Positions 22,797-34,021 of a DNA stretch of 64,000 nt are shown here, in pieces. Positions within the stretch are counted from its first letter, which is position 1. Each line of letters opens with the position of its first letter. Origin of the DNA: Daedaleopsis sinensis. Lineage: Eukaryota; Basidiomycota; Agaricomycetes; Polyporales; Polyporaceae. Both the position numbers and the translations under genes were made by a program. The notes under the pieces are model-generated. The model saw only the letters and a list, made by a program, of their open reading frames with translations, ran no database searches and was not told the DNA's origin. The DNA lies in contig CM066302.1 in the NCBI GenBank assembly GCA_033807695.1, positions 1,116,001 through 1,180,000 of the forward strand, written 5' to 3'.

Positions 22797-24793
22797 TTAC
22801 ATCGGTAGGCGTCGCAGAAAGGCGCAAGTTCGACTGAGTGTGTGCATCTGCCGGCTTGGAAGGCTGCGTCGACCGGGGTGCTTTCGTAGATATATGCGCC
22901 CTCCGAGCCGAATGTCCAAGAGATGTGTGCCAATAGGACCGTCATCCGCACGTGTGAATGTGAGCTGAATCCTTCGCTTTGAGTCGCCGAACGTCTTCGA
23001 GCCATTGAGCCATGAGCTCAACGAATTCCGCACACAGCTGAAAGTCGGCATTCGCGGTAATGGGATGGTCTGCTGTGCATGAGGCATGCTCCGAGCTGTC
23101 CCCATCGTCTCGCTGTGCGCAGGGGGAGACTCGGACGCGATGAACGTGGCGGAAGCCCATGCTGATCCCCCACACTGCCCAACCTGGATCCGAAAGGCTT
23201 CGCCTGTTGTGCGATGAGTGAAGGTAAATTTGACGAATGCTCCTCCATCCTCCAATTGAATCGGACGAAACAAAGAGAGCGGCAGCGGGACATCGGATTC
23301 GAAGCCCTGTTTCTTGAGCTCGACCTCGAGCCACGTTGGGCAATAGAACCGAAACGCGAACGGGCTCGCATTTCGTTGCTGTGGTTGGCGCGAAGAAGGA
23401 CGATGGGAGATATAAAGATGTTTCCACTCGGCGGTGATGGGTGCGTTACCAAAGGAGAGGATGTGCGGCGTCCAGTCAATGGGGGCTAACCGGTACCGGC
23501 GTGCAGCCCATGGCTCCGCCCCCCGCATGGACACCCCGACGTAGTAGCGCGGGTACTTGAAGCCAGTATGGTGGACCTTGAGGCGACTCCGACGCAGCAG
23601 GAGCCCAATGCACGACCCTGTCGATTCGTCCAGACACGCAAGAGTCGCGACTCCGAGAACGGACTGTCCTAGGGAGCTCTCGACTACGAGCATCCTTGAC
23701 CGCGCGCCGTGGCTCGTGATAGCAAATTCTGGCAAATGTATTTTGTAGTAACTGCCTTTCTGCGCCGTAGACTGAAAGGAGTGTCAGTACCAACGCGTTC
23801 CCGTCACCCTCGAAGAAGACACACCTTCTCAGAGACATCCAGACGATAGGGTCGTATACCGAGTGCACTGGCGACGTGTCTAAATGCCACGGGGACGGGG
23901 AGAGAGACCATGTGTGCGGAGTTACGGAATGCCGCGGGAGATGGTGCGAAGAGGTGACTGTCGTCGTGATAGTTGCTGTTCGAGAGCCGTTCGCGGAAAG
24001 GCGTGGCTCGTATCGGCAGCACGTGTCCCCATGCAAAGATTGTCTGGTCCGAAGTGTGTTTTAGTATCTCTTCCTGTAGACGTCTGAACGCGCGAGTCCC
24101 TTCGCCGTAGATTGTAGGCAGGTGGACGCCAAACAGTCCCATGAGGGAATACGCCTGATCCTCGATCCTGGTCGTCTGGCGACTGGATGCCCACCACATC
24201 CGACGGGCGACGCTCACGTCGCTGATATGGCGGCGGAAAGTCAGCACGTCGGCGTCGACGCCAGAGATCTGCTCGAGAAGGTCTGCGAGGCTCGCTTTAG
24301 TCCCGAGCATCTGCCAGTCCTCTGAGAAGAATACGAGACTCCTCGGGGCAATGAGCTCTTGTAGCGTCCAGCCGCGAGTGAACCACTTGCTGTGTCGGAA
24401 GGCGGATCCCGCCCGTGTCAGGCTGCCGACACTTGGGACGTCGTGGAGGTACGCATAGCACACTTGCGCTTGAGAGTACCATGTAAACATGGAGTTGATA
24501 GCTTCGGAGAGCTCGGAGCTGCTCGTACGGTCTATGCAACAGGTGTCAATCCAGAGCCACTTGTAGCCATGCGACTCGGCGAGTCGACAGCATTCTCTGA
24601 TCTTTGGGGACGCGCGGGATCGTGGGCTGCTATCAAGCTGGGAGGAAATAGCGGGCAGGCGGAGGTTCCAGAGTTCTTGGAACGACATTTCGCGCCTTTG
24701 CCAGACGTGAGAGAGGATGGCGTATCCCCCTTTGACATCGGATGGGCTGTTGAAGTGTTCGAGCTCGCCCGTGCTGGTTCGCAGTAGCCACAT
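22797..24793 (-). CDS. HET (heterokaryon incompatibility) domain protein
   Basis: Two exons (23825-24793, 22797-23771) splice in phase to 647 residues. The N-terminal HET domain has all three hallmark blocks: 'YAILSHVW' at about residue 24, 'HGYKWLWIDTCCIDRTSSSE' with the following 'AINSMFTWYSQAQVCYAYL', and 'WFTRGWTLQELIAPRSLVFF'. The usual post-HET motif 'VHLPTIYGEGTRAFRRLQEE' follows, and then about 350 residues without a recognised domain. HET proteins trigger cell death on non-self fusion in ascomycetes. In basidiomycetes the role is mostly unproven, so only the domain call is firm. No frameshift or early stop is seen. It borders the duplicated accessory region. Confidence 0.93.
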
Positions 24794-25740
24794 GATTGTA
24801 ACTTGAGATGGCGTGTACTATTCAAAATGTCCTCCGAAGTTAGCACGGCGATTGAATAGGTATCCGTATACATACTCGCGACTCAGAGACTCGACATAGA
24901 GGTAGCTTGTGGGGTGTCCGAGTCGAGAGGAGATGACAACGCCCTTGTTGAATCAGCGCTCAGCGGTTGAAATCCATCAGTTACGTACCGTACGCGATCT
25001 GGTTCATAAGGACCTGCGATTGCGCGAGCATCTGTCACGCAGAATTGGTCATCATCTATGATGGTCAAGCCGCGAGTACAAGAGTGCTTGAGTAGCTCCG
25101 AGTCGGCCACTAGGAGTACTCTGACTACCCAGTGCTAACCGTGGATGCTATCCCATCCTCCTTCACGGCGAGGACTCGGCACCACGGACTGCGTACAGGC
25201 CTTGCAATATATACCGGCGCCTGCCAAACTTGAAGAGCTTCAAGTTACGCCGGTGTCAAGTCAGGTGAATGAGATTGAACTCTAGTAGTATCGTCCTGCT
25301 GAAGTTAAGAAGTCGTGGTGCATCAGTCACGGCAAGTCGGATTGGGAGATAGACGTACTGTACATCTTCTTGAATGAGTCACCCATGAGACGGGGTCATG
25401 CTGAAGTTCCAGAGACACCTATTTCAGTGACTCCTTGCCATGGCCCCATGCCGCTGGCTGATGTGGCGGTTTGAGTCGAACAAATCACGAGTTGTTATAA
25501 TAGCGGCTAAGAATACAACCAAATGAATACAGCCGGGCCTCTCCCCGAGGCGGACTCTTAGACGACAGAGTCTCGCGCCGACCGGTACTCCGGGATCGGA
25601 GTGTCAGAGCATTCCTTCTCGATCTCCCCGCGCGGTGGTACACTGATGTCATCGCAGGCAAGCTCGACTGTCCGCGTCACCGAGATAGCGAACGTCTGCG
25701 GCGGATTGGAGGTACTACCAGTGGTCATAGCCGGCTTGTG
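24794..25740. other. Region upstream of the HET gene; holds the out-of-frame tail of membrane paralogue A
   Basis: The left half should carry the HET promoter. A short palindrome 'aacttgaagagcttcaagtt' lies near 25228-25247. At about 25559-25740 on the minus strand the C-terminal tail of the next gene ('PPQTFAISVTRTVEL') lies in frame, beyond its TAG. Confidence 0.5.
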
Positions 25741-27070
25741 CTACTGAATAGCGGTGCTCATGGCGTCGCGTTGCGACTCGTGCGCCTGTCCGAGGCCGAC
25801 GCGGACTGTGATGAGCGAAAAGGTGATCCCTATCATGGCTGGGCCGCACATGGCACCCGTGGCTTCTAGGCCAGACCCTGTGAGGTACCACACCAGGTAT
25901 ACGCTCACCCAGATCCTGGATGCGAAAGGAAAGACATCAGCCTGAGGATCGTACCATGTCCGAGTCAGAGAGAATGTGAGATGTACATACGTCCATATTG
26001 CAGCGCTTTCCACGAAGATAGCCATAGCTTGCTGTAGTGAGACCCAATGAGCGCAGGTGGACGCTCTGAAGACAACAGAATGCATACAAGAATGCTGGTC
26101 CCAGTCGAGAATGATCGGAGACGCGAGTCTCTGAGGGCCCTGTTAACGCTCCATATGCGCCAGGCAATCACAACTAGGACATAGAAAGGATCAGCTGTCT
26201 CGCGCCAGTGACAACGGCCGGAATGGACTACTCGTGGCGGAGCTACGCAGTAAATGTTGGTGCTAGGAATGTCGGTTAGCAGAGATCTGGCTAAGTAGAC
26301 GATAGGGCCATACCAGACCGTCATGATACACCCCCCAGTAATCCATCGCCCGACTGAGCTCGTGAACACCGATGTTTCCGTAACCATGAATGAATGAATC
26401 TCGCCACTTCCAGAAACTACCTCCGAGGAGTAACAGCTTAGTATCACATCTAACAGATGAATACTGATTGGAGTGCTTACTGAGGAGCCCAACTAGAGAC
26501 AGACAGTATAGGGAGGATAATGACCCAGGGATTGTGTCCCCATACGAGCCACACACGATAGGTCTGTAACATGGGTAAGTGACTTCGTTACGTATCGATA
26601 CCATGCTCTACTCACAACTACTAGATCGCCAATGATCGTATCGACGAACAGGATAGAGTTCTTTGCTACGGCATTATGGCTTCGAAGGTCGAGGAGAAAG
26701 GCAGTCGACGACTTGTCAGAGCTGTCGTGGTGGAGCACGGCGACTACCAGATGGGCTGAGGAGAGGACAAGATGCTATGTCTCTACGGTCAGCGACGATA
26801 GTAAAAGTCATATAATCAGATACTCACAGCTGTTACAGAGACTATGAGGAGGATGGTGGCTGCAATGAGAGGAGCCTTCCTCAGCATCCATATCTGCGCA
26901 ATACACCGGCGAAATAGAGGCAGCCTTGACTTCGAAGATCGCGGCTCCCATGTCATATGATGGCGGCGATAGAGGAGTATGAGTGCGAACAGTGACGAGA
27001 GGAGGAGGAACATACCATATAGCGTGCACTCAACGAAAGCGGCGACAAGGTATTGTGTGATGACCCTCAT
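25559..27070 (-). pseudogene. Multi-pass membrane protein, paralogue A (damaged)
   Basis: This belongs to a basidiomycete family of about seven-span membrane proteins that is repeated four times in this window. Exon 1 (26828-27070) gives 'MRVITQYLVAAFVECTLYGM'. Exon 2 reads 'HLVLSSAHLVVAVLHHD' to 'SILFVDTIIGDLVV', and later exons give 'GCIMTVWYG', 'VVIAWRIWSVNRA', 'QQAMAIFVESAAIWTY' and 'VWYLTGSGLEATGAMCGPAM'. Two lesions are visible. Four extra bases (a repeated tctg at about 26500-26510) shift the frame before the exon-3 donor, compared with paralogue B. A TAG at 25741-25743 also separates the body from a 60-residue tail that continues in frame to 25559 and matches the tail of B. It may still be expressed as a shortened protein, but I favour a decaying gene. 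Confidence 0.6.
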
Positions 27071-27797
27071 CGTGCCAGCTGCGAGCAGGCGGACACCGTC
27101 GATAGTGGAGCGGGAGCTAATAAAAGGTGATCGTCTGACGACCCGTAGAATTACTTGAATGATAGTCGGCACATTGTGACATATATAGCGAGCGTGGGTC
27201 GCAGAACGCAATTCGGCAGATCTCAACTCAATCCAGGTGGGCGCTGGCCAATGGTACAGCTTATACCTGTCGTTGCAGTGATAAACCGGGTCAGTCATAT
27301 TGTGATCATCGTGTCACGAACGTACTCTTATCGCACCGGCTTTGGCGTCTCAAAGCTGGACTTTAACGTGTGGCGTGGCGTGTGTGGCGGGGGAGCTGCC
27401 TCGGCTGTACATATCGATAGTGAGAATAATGCGATAGAGCTCTTGGGCAGGACATACTACGTGGTACTATGTCATTGCGGCTTGGCGACTGACGATTCCG
27501 ACGGCGGCAGACAGCGAAGTCTCGCCGTAACTCTTGAACACCATTTATCACCGGTGTTTTCGGATGGGATGACGAGAGGTGGGATATTTTGTGAACCAGA
27601 GCTTGAGCAGAAAGTCGAACCTTTAAAAAAGAGGGACGAGGGTTTCGCTGAAGACTCCTGCAAGTTCGGCGGTGGGGTTCTCTGAGGGATAGACCACGAG
27701 CTGATGGGAAGGAAGCGTTACAGGCAGCTTGCGAGTCGCTACACGACATGAGAGTGCAGGCAGGCGCCACATAGGTTCTCTCCGAGTCGGACGCTTC

Positions 27798-29312
27798 TTA
27801 GACAATCTCCGACCGGCTCGCCGGACGTCGAAGGAGAACCCTCTTCCTATCTTCCTCCGATGGTACGGCCCCATCTCCAGAATCAAGCTCGACTGTGCGC
27901 GTTACTGAGACTGTGAAGGTCTGCAAAGGATGGTCCCTGGATGCCTCTGTGAAGCGGCGCGAAGTAGCGGTAGGGGCTAGAGTGGGGTTCTGCCATCGGA
28001 TGCTCACCGAGCCTGGCTCCGTCTCGTACGCCTGTCCGAGACCGACGCGGACAGTGATGAGCGAGAATGTGATGCCTATCATGGCTGGGCCGCAGTTCGA
28101 GCCGGTGGTTTCGAGCCCCGAGCCAGTGAGATACCACACCATATACACTGTCACCCAAATCCTGTACACAATGGCGATGCTGTTAGTAACCGGCGTCGAT
28201 GCATTGCAAGTCATGAAGTAATGATGTGCGTACGTCCAAAATGCAACGCTCTCAACGAATATTGCCATAGCGTGCTGTGCGATCATCAGGGCAAGAGCGA
28301 AGGTCGCGGCCAAGCAAGAACCTACCAGGATGCTCGTTCCATGCGATAATGACCTGAGACGCGTTTCTCTGAAAGCCCTGCTGACGCTCCAGATGCGCCA
28401 GGCAATCACAACTGGACCAGACAGCGGTTCAGCAGCGATAAATACTCCTCAGGCTCTAGAAAGACACATACTCGTGCAGTAGATGTTCGTGCTTGGGGGT
28501 GGCAGTCAGCTACGAGATCTTGTGTTACGGTGGACATGGTGCCATACCAGACCGTCAAAACGCAGCAGCCGGTTATCCATTGTCCGACTTCGTTCGTGAA
28601 TACCCCATCAGATGTTGGCGCGACCAAGAACGAGTAGATCTCGCCACTGCCAGCAACTGCTCATATAACCTACAGTCAAAATTGTTCCGCGCAGAACACC
28701 TCGCGAGAGAAACATACCAAGAAGCCCAACTATCGTCATGATAGGAAATCCGATGATCCAGATGTTGAACTCCCATATGAGCCACGCACGATACGTCTTT
28801 ACAGAACCCTGATCAGTCAATCATGGATCACTCGCGCAAGAACCACCCACTCACAACCACCAAGTCGCCTATAATCGCGTCAAAGAATAGAATTGATATC
28901 CTCGCTACCGATATCCTGTTACGAAGGTCGAGGAAGAACACCGTCATGGACTCAGGAGTACTGTGATCGATCACGGCGGCAATCAAAAGTGCATTGCGGT
29001 GAGGACGAGATGCTATGAGGCTCGCAAGTTCAGCATAAATCAAAACTCATACAGCTATTCAGCAAGACTCACGGCAGTTACAGAGAGGACAAGAAGAATT
29101 GTAGCTATCACTAGTGGCGCTTTCCTGAGCTTCCATAATTGAGCGACCCACCGGAGGAGTGAAGGTAACGTTGACTCGGATGGTAATGTCGCGTTTCGCA
29201 GACGGTGGCGGCGGTAGAGAAGCACGAGAGCGAACGATGAAAGGAGGATGAAGATACCGTATAGTGTGCATTCGACAAAACCAGCAACGAGGTTCGATGT
29301 GATGACGTTCAT
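27798..29312 (-). pseudogene. Multi-pass membrane protein, paralogue B (frameshifted)
   Basis: This is a close relative of A. The start is 'MNVITSNLVAGFVECTLYGI' (29312), followed by 'SILFFDAIIGDLVV', 'TYRAWLIWEFNIWIIGFPIM', 'GSGEIYSFLVAPTSDG', 'QHAMAIFVESVAFWTY' and 'VWYLTGSGLETTGSNCGPAM', and a polar tail ending at 27798. Exon 2 begins 'HLVLTAMH' after a TAG acceptor but then needs two fewer bases in a run of T (about 28985) to reach 'IAAVIDHSTPESMTVFFLDL'. The phase of the segment after 'VWYGTMS' is also off relative to A and D. These offsets suggest a pseudogene. Alternative splicing cannot be excluded for the second one. Confidence 0.6.
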
Positions 29313-30341
29313 CGCGCCAGCCGCGCGATTGGACCAGTCGACTCAGTGCTAGAGTAGGGCTAGGAGTTAAAGGGATATGGACGAAGGTGACGAACTCTTA
29401 TAAGCTGCGCACATTGAGTGCGATACATATATAACACCAGGTGTGAGCATAACTTTTGCTTCGTGTCGATTTTCACCGGCGCGCTAATTGGAACTACGAC
29501 GAGCGCAAACCGGAGGTTCTCGACTGGGTGGGGTCCGGGGGGAGTAAACCTAATGCGGCTTCGGCCGGAGGGTACAGCTTGCGATCAGTTTCCTAGCTGA
29601 GAGCGTCGTCATATATACAACATGTACCTTTACCGTTTGCGCCGAGCAATGACCTGGCAGTGACGCCGCTGAAGGGCCGCCTGGGAGCATTTCCCTCTGC
29701 ACTTGTAACATCGACGCGCAAATGAGATAGTTACCCTCAGTATGCGGGTGTGTTTGAAGTCTACAATCTGATGCGACATGCACCGCTCGCAGTGACGGCT
29801 GTCAACCAGCGAGTCGGACCAGCGCCGTGCCACCCTGACTCGTTTCTGTCGGAGATCAACCTCAGTTTGCGTGGTAGACAGACTTGATAAAGTTCTGGAT
29901 AAACTCGAGGTAGTCTTGAATATGCGAATGAGATGAACAGCGCAGCAGAGTGAGAGAAGGGGCTCCGGAGGACCACGCGTTCCAGCGGTTAACTTGCCGA
30001 CTCCAATGAGCGCCTAAACAAGCTACGTACCCCGGTTATGTACCGTGACCGCATCGGTCTCATGAGGTCTCATGCCGCGGTCCACTCGGACGCAGTATGC
30101 GCCCAGGTTCGTCTTCATACTTACTAACTCCTTATACATGGGATCTAGACTTATTTCTGACAAGGCGAGTCATAGGCCAGAATTTCTCAATTTCTCCTGG
30201 CGTTCGGGTCCGACTCGGAGGATGGCATCCACATGATCTACGCGGCCAGCCTGAAGGCCACTACTCGACCGGTAACAGACTGGAAAGAAACTGTACAAAA
30301 AGTGCCATTAGAATACATTGCGAGCTCAACATATCATCCGA
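29313..30341. other. Intergenic region, no supported gene
   Basis: Only short open frames are present on both strands and none has a domain. It separates membrane paralogue B from the end of the SDR gene. Confidence 0.5.
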
Positions 30342-31447
30342 TCAAGCTCTCTGCGCACGCTCTTCGTGGTGAAGGAGCAAACCATTGTCAGAAGGGTTCA
30401 GCGTATCCACCACCTTAAGCTGGAGCGCAACGGACTCCTCGGGAGTCTGGAGGACAACTGGGAGCCCAGCTCTTTTAAACTCTTCGGCGAGAGCCACAAA
30501 CGTAGCATGAGCTTCCGGGTCGCCTGTGACGTTCCAATCTTGTGAGTTCTGCACGTGCCATGAATTTATGAACCGTACATACCCGATTCACCGTAGGTTT
30601 CAGTGGTGTCGACCATGCCGGGGTTGATAGATGTGACGATGAACCCTTCGTCCTTCAACTTCAGCGCCCACTTCGTCGTAATCATAAGCCCCGCAGCTTT
30701 TGTCGCGCAGTACCCGACCATATCTGGATTCTTGCCTTCGAGAACCCGCTCGTAGTCCGCACCGCCCGTGCTGATCACGACGATCTTCTTGAGGCTCGCG
30801 GTGGAGGCGCGGAGAAGAGGCAGAAACGCGGTAATGCTGTGGACCACTCCGAGCGCGTTGACTTGGAACTGTATATTACGCCAGAGATCTCAGATGGAGA
30901 GGTCTAAGAAATCAGCTGAACAGACTTACCGATCTGGTAAAATCCGCATCGAGTGCCACCATGTCATCGCTACTATGGTCCGGGTCACCCGACTTGTCAG
31001 CCGGATGTTACGAGCAGCTAACTGTACCACTCACAAGTTGTCGAACCCCTTGAAGAGACTGTCAGAGTCCAGCCGTGCCGCATTGTGGATGAGACAATCC
31101 AGCTTCCCCCCAGACAGCTCGGACATTTGCGTTGCGGTGCGCTACAGCCATGTGTAAGCGATCAGTGGAAGTCATCGCTACAGACCACTCACCTTGAGTG
31201 TACCATAGTCACCGACGTCGCCCTCGAGGATGTGCACGTTCGGCAGATTCTTGACGGCGGCATTTAGGTGAGTAGACGCAGGTGCATTCCGCACGACCGC
31301 GAACACTGTTGTGTCGGGTCTAGCAGCCTGTCACTAGTCGCATGAGACACTACCAAGCCCGCATCGAAGAGCACGCACCAGCTGACGGACAAACTCAAGG
31401 CCGATGCCCCGGGAAGCACCGATGACAGCGTAAGTAGCCCGAGTCAT
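30342..31447 (-). CDS. Short-chain dehydrogenase/reductase (SDR), NAD(P)-dependent
   Basis: Six exons (31379-31447, 31193-31327, 31035-31141, 30930-30972, 30583-30868, 30342-30538) join in phase to about 278 residues; a three-base choice exists at the fourth acceptor. The Rossmann nucleotide motif is 'IGASRGIGLEFV', followed by an acidic 'LEGDVGD' and the 'LIHNAA' block that corresponds to NNAG. The catalytic tyrosine and lysine are in 'GYCATKAAG', with 'VISTGGA' supplying the serine position (here ISTGG, so the usual S is followed by T). 'SINPGMVDTT' is the typical post-catalytic loop. The substrate is unknown. It is a soluble cytosolic enzyme by appearance. It sits between membrane-protein paralogues with no sign of damage. 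Confidence 0.9.
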
Positions 31448-32661
31448 GTTCGCCAAAGATGAGTACACGGGCTGTATCTGAGTGCACTTCGCTATCGACG
31501 TCGTATAAATACCCAGCAGAGCTAGGCGCTCTGTTGAAAGCTCTGCGGTTGTTAGAAACGCGAATATCTCGTCCCGAACCTCCGAATGCCGATCGGGAGG
31601 TCGACTGACTCACCGCCGCGCTGGGGAGGTGCGTGGGGCTACGAACGCTGAGAGAAGTTCAGTATGGTTCTTGATCCAGGCCTGAAAGACTCGTGGTCTC
31701 CCCGCGTTTTATGCGGACAGATTGCGTCATAAGTTGTCAAGCTTGCGGGGTAAAGGTGGGTTCCGTACATTTGACTGCCAAGAGTTTGCAATATTCGTAC
31801 CATGACCTACGGCATCGTGCGCTTTAAATCTTAGTCAGCAGCAGGTTCTAGTAATATCTCACAGCGTAAGGAGCCTGGAGGGAATATTATCCATGCATGC
31901 CAAGCCCCGCTTGTCGAATCTGTGATTTTCGAAAGGGAGGGGATAAATACACTCACCGAGCACCATGGATTGACGACTCGGATACAACTTTGATCGATGG
32001 TTCGCCGTTAGGCGTTAGCGGTTAGGCGTTAGCTAGCTATTAGGCTGGCCGGTGTGACCTGGGGAGACAACTATTCTAATTAGTTGGCTGAGATCAAAAC
32101 CGATCAAATATGAAGAGCATGAAACAAGGGCGTGGTCCTGTACCCGGGATACATCCTGCCAAGGATGACCCATCCGTCAGGATGTATCCCGGGTCGTGAA
32201 CATCTACTACCCGAGACCTTACAGAGGTAGATTACCTGTAGTCCATCCTCCACTACGATGTCAGTAGTCCCTGCTACGCGAAGACATTCGAGTCAAGTCC
32301 AGGTTGACCAAGCTTCAAGTTGAAAGTTGAACTTGATTACTACCGTGCCAGCAGGTAAGGAGTCGTGATGTAGAGTCACCTGCAGCTCAGCAAGAATCAG
32401 GAGCACGGAGAAGTGTCTGACTATAGCTGATAGAGGAGTTTAAGGATGAGGCCTGAAGACCATTGCCAAACACAACAGACGTTTAACTTTCCTGATGACG
32501 CGTTATGAGTGGCACGACGCGTCGCACGGTGGGTCACAGTCACCTGACCGATACACGCTCGGTCACATCTTCGTCAACTTGAAGTTGTCGGACCTCGGTA
32601 CGCCCCGGTTGTAGTCAGATAAAAGTCCTGCTTCGCGTCTGACACCGTCTCAAACGCCGGT
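31448..32661. other. Intergenic region with a strong hairpin and short direct repeats
   Basis: No gene is seen. A 17-bp inverted repeat lies at 32142-32194 (listed separately). A short direct repeat of the form 'gcgttagcggttaggcgttag' occurs at about 32009-32030. From about 32349 rightwards the sequence matches the segment starting at about 43691, which marks the left end of the C/D duplication. Confidence 0.6.
32142..32194. repeat. Perfect 17-bp inverted repeat (hairpin)
   Basis: Arms acccgggatacatcctg (32142-32158) and caggatgtatcccgggt (32178-32194) are exact reverse complements around a 19-nt loop. It could be a MITE remnant, a terminator-like structure or a transposon end. No gene or target duplication next to it decides between these. 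Confidence 0.85.
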
Positions 32662-34021
32662 CTATTCGCCATACTCGCGCGGATGTTCATCCATCTTGAC
32701 ATGGTCCCTAGTCCACACGTCCGCACTCGGGTCGAGCTCATTCAACCGGCCCATTGTGATGGAGAACGACTGTATCGGATGGTTGTTTAACACGCGCTGC
32801 GTGAGGCCAGACGTGGACGGTGCACCGGAAGCGGCCGCCCTGGGTAGAGTGCCGCTCGTGTCCTCCTGCGAGTCACCGTTCCGCCTGAGGCCGACGCGGA
32901 CAGTGATGAGAGTGAAGGCGATGCCGATCATTACGGGGCCGCACCCGGTCCCGATGGCTTCCAGCCAGGACCCGGCCAGGTAGACCGACATGTAGATGAT
33001 GACGCAGATTCTGATGGTGAGCAGATTAATGTAGTGAGGATGGAGGCACCTGAGGGACTCGGGAGCAGTGACGTACGTTCATAATGCAGCGCTCTCCACG
33101 AAGATTGCGATGACTTGCTGGAGAGGTAAAGATCACATGAGCGGCCGCTAGGTTAGACATTATCACTTAAAAGGTGCGGACGTACCAAGAGACTCCTTCC
33201 CCTTTGGACATTGAGGCCGGATGTCTTAAGTAGCCTAGTAGACTTCCATACCCGCCATGCTATGACCACTGCGTTCCTATTAGCCTAGGTCGCGTCGTAT
33301 ACATAATTAGTTATCTTACGAGTGCTATACACTGGCACGTTATTGCAAGATGTTCGGGCGGGTGAGTATACATAGTCTAGCGAGGACATCGCGAGTTTGA
33401 CCCACCAGACAGTCAACGTGCAAGTTGCTGTGATCCAGGGACTGATCAACTTGGTGAATACACCGCCTTGCGGGTTCAAAGATTGGTAAACCATGCCGCT
33501 GCCGCTGACTAGAGTCGCGACCAGTCAGCATGAAGAGCCATGTCACCAGACGTGTTAGAGATGAACAACTCACTCAGGACGCCAATGACGGTGAGTATTG
33601 GGAGGATAAAGACCCACAACGAACGTTGCCATGTAATCCACACCCGGTATGCCTAGTGGATTATGTAGTCAGGACTCAGCAACCCGGGTGCATGCCTTGC
33701 GAGCCGAAAAAGAGCATCCTAACCAGCACGAGATCTGCAAGGAACATGTTGAAGAAGAGGAGCGAAAGCCTCCCGATTTGCGCCCTATCTTGCAGGTTCG
33801 TGAGGAACCGAGGGGAAAGGTGAATATACCGTTAGTAAGGACTCGAGATACATGCATCAGGAGGCCTGCTATACTTACTGCGGTGACGGTAACTATGTAG
33901 ACGACGTTGACCATAGCCAGTGGCTCCAGGGTACCGAAGCCCATGGTCTTAGCACCGATGGTCGAGCCGAATGAGTGATGGTACGAGGAGTGCATCGCCG
34001 GATATGCAGCACAAGAGCGGC
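32349..34021. repeat. Membrane-protein segmental duplication, copy 1
   Basis: This is the counterpart of 43691-45430. It ends exactly where the kinase duplication block begins, so the kinase block arrived after this duplication or removed its end. Confidence 0.8.
32662..34021 (-). pseudogene. Multi-pass membrane protein, paralogue C (truncated copy of D)
   Basis: This segment is a near-copy of paralogue D (44042-45538). It retains 'VWWVKLAMSSLD', 'VYLAGSWLEAIGTGCGPVMI' and the tail 'SITMGRLNELDPSADVWTRD', ending at 32662. Its first exon is cut at about 34021, where the sequence turns abruptly into the kinase block, so the start codon and about 35 residues are missing. About 70 bp containing the exon-2 acceptor of D, and part of exon 1, are also absent. 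The remainder is only slightly diverged, so the loss is recent. It is not expected to make a functional protein. Confidence 0.8.

Noticed and set aside
25228..25247. Short palindrome aacttgaag-ag-cttcaagtt
   Set aside because: It is only 9 bp per arm and has no repeat partner or gene context, so it is within what chance allows.
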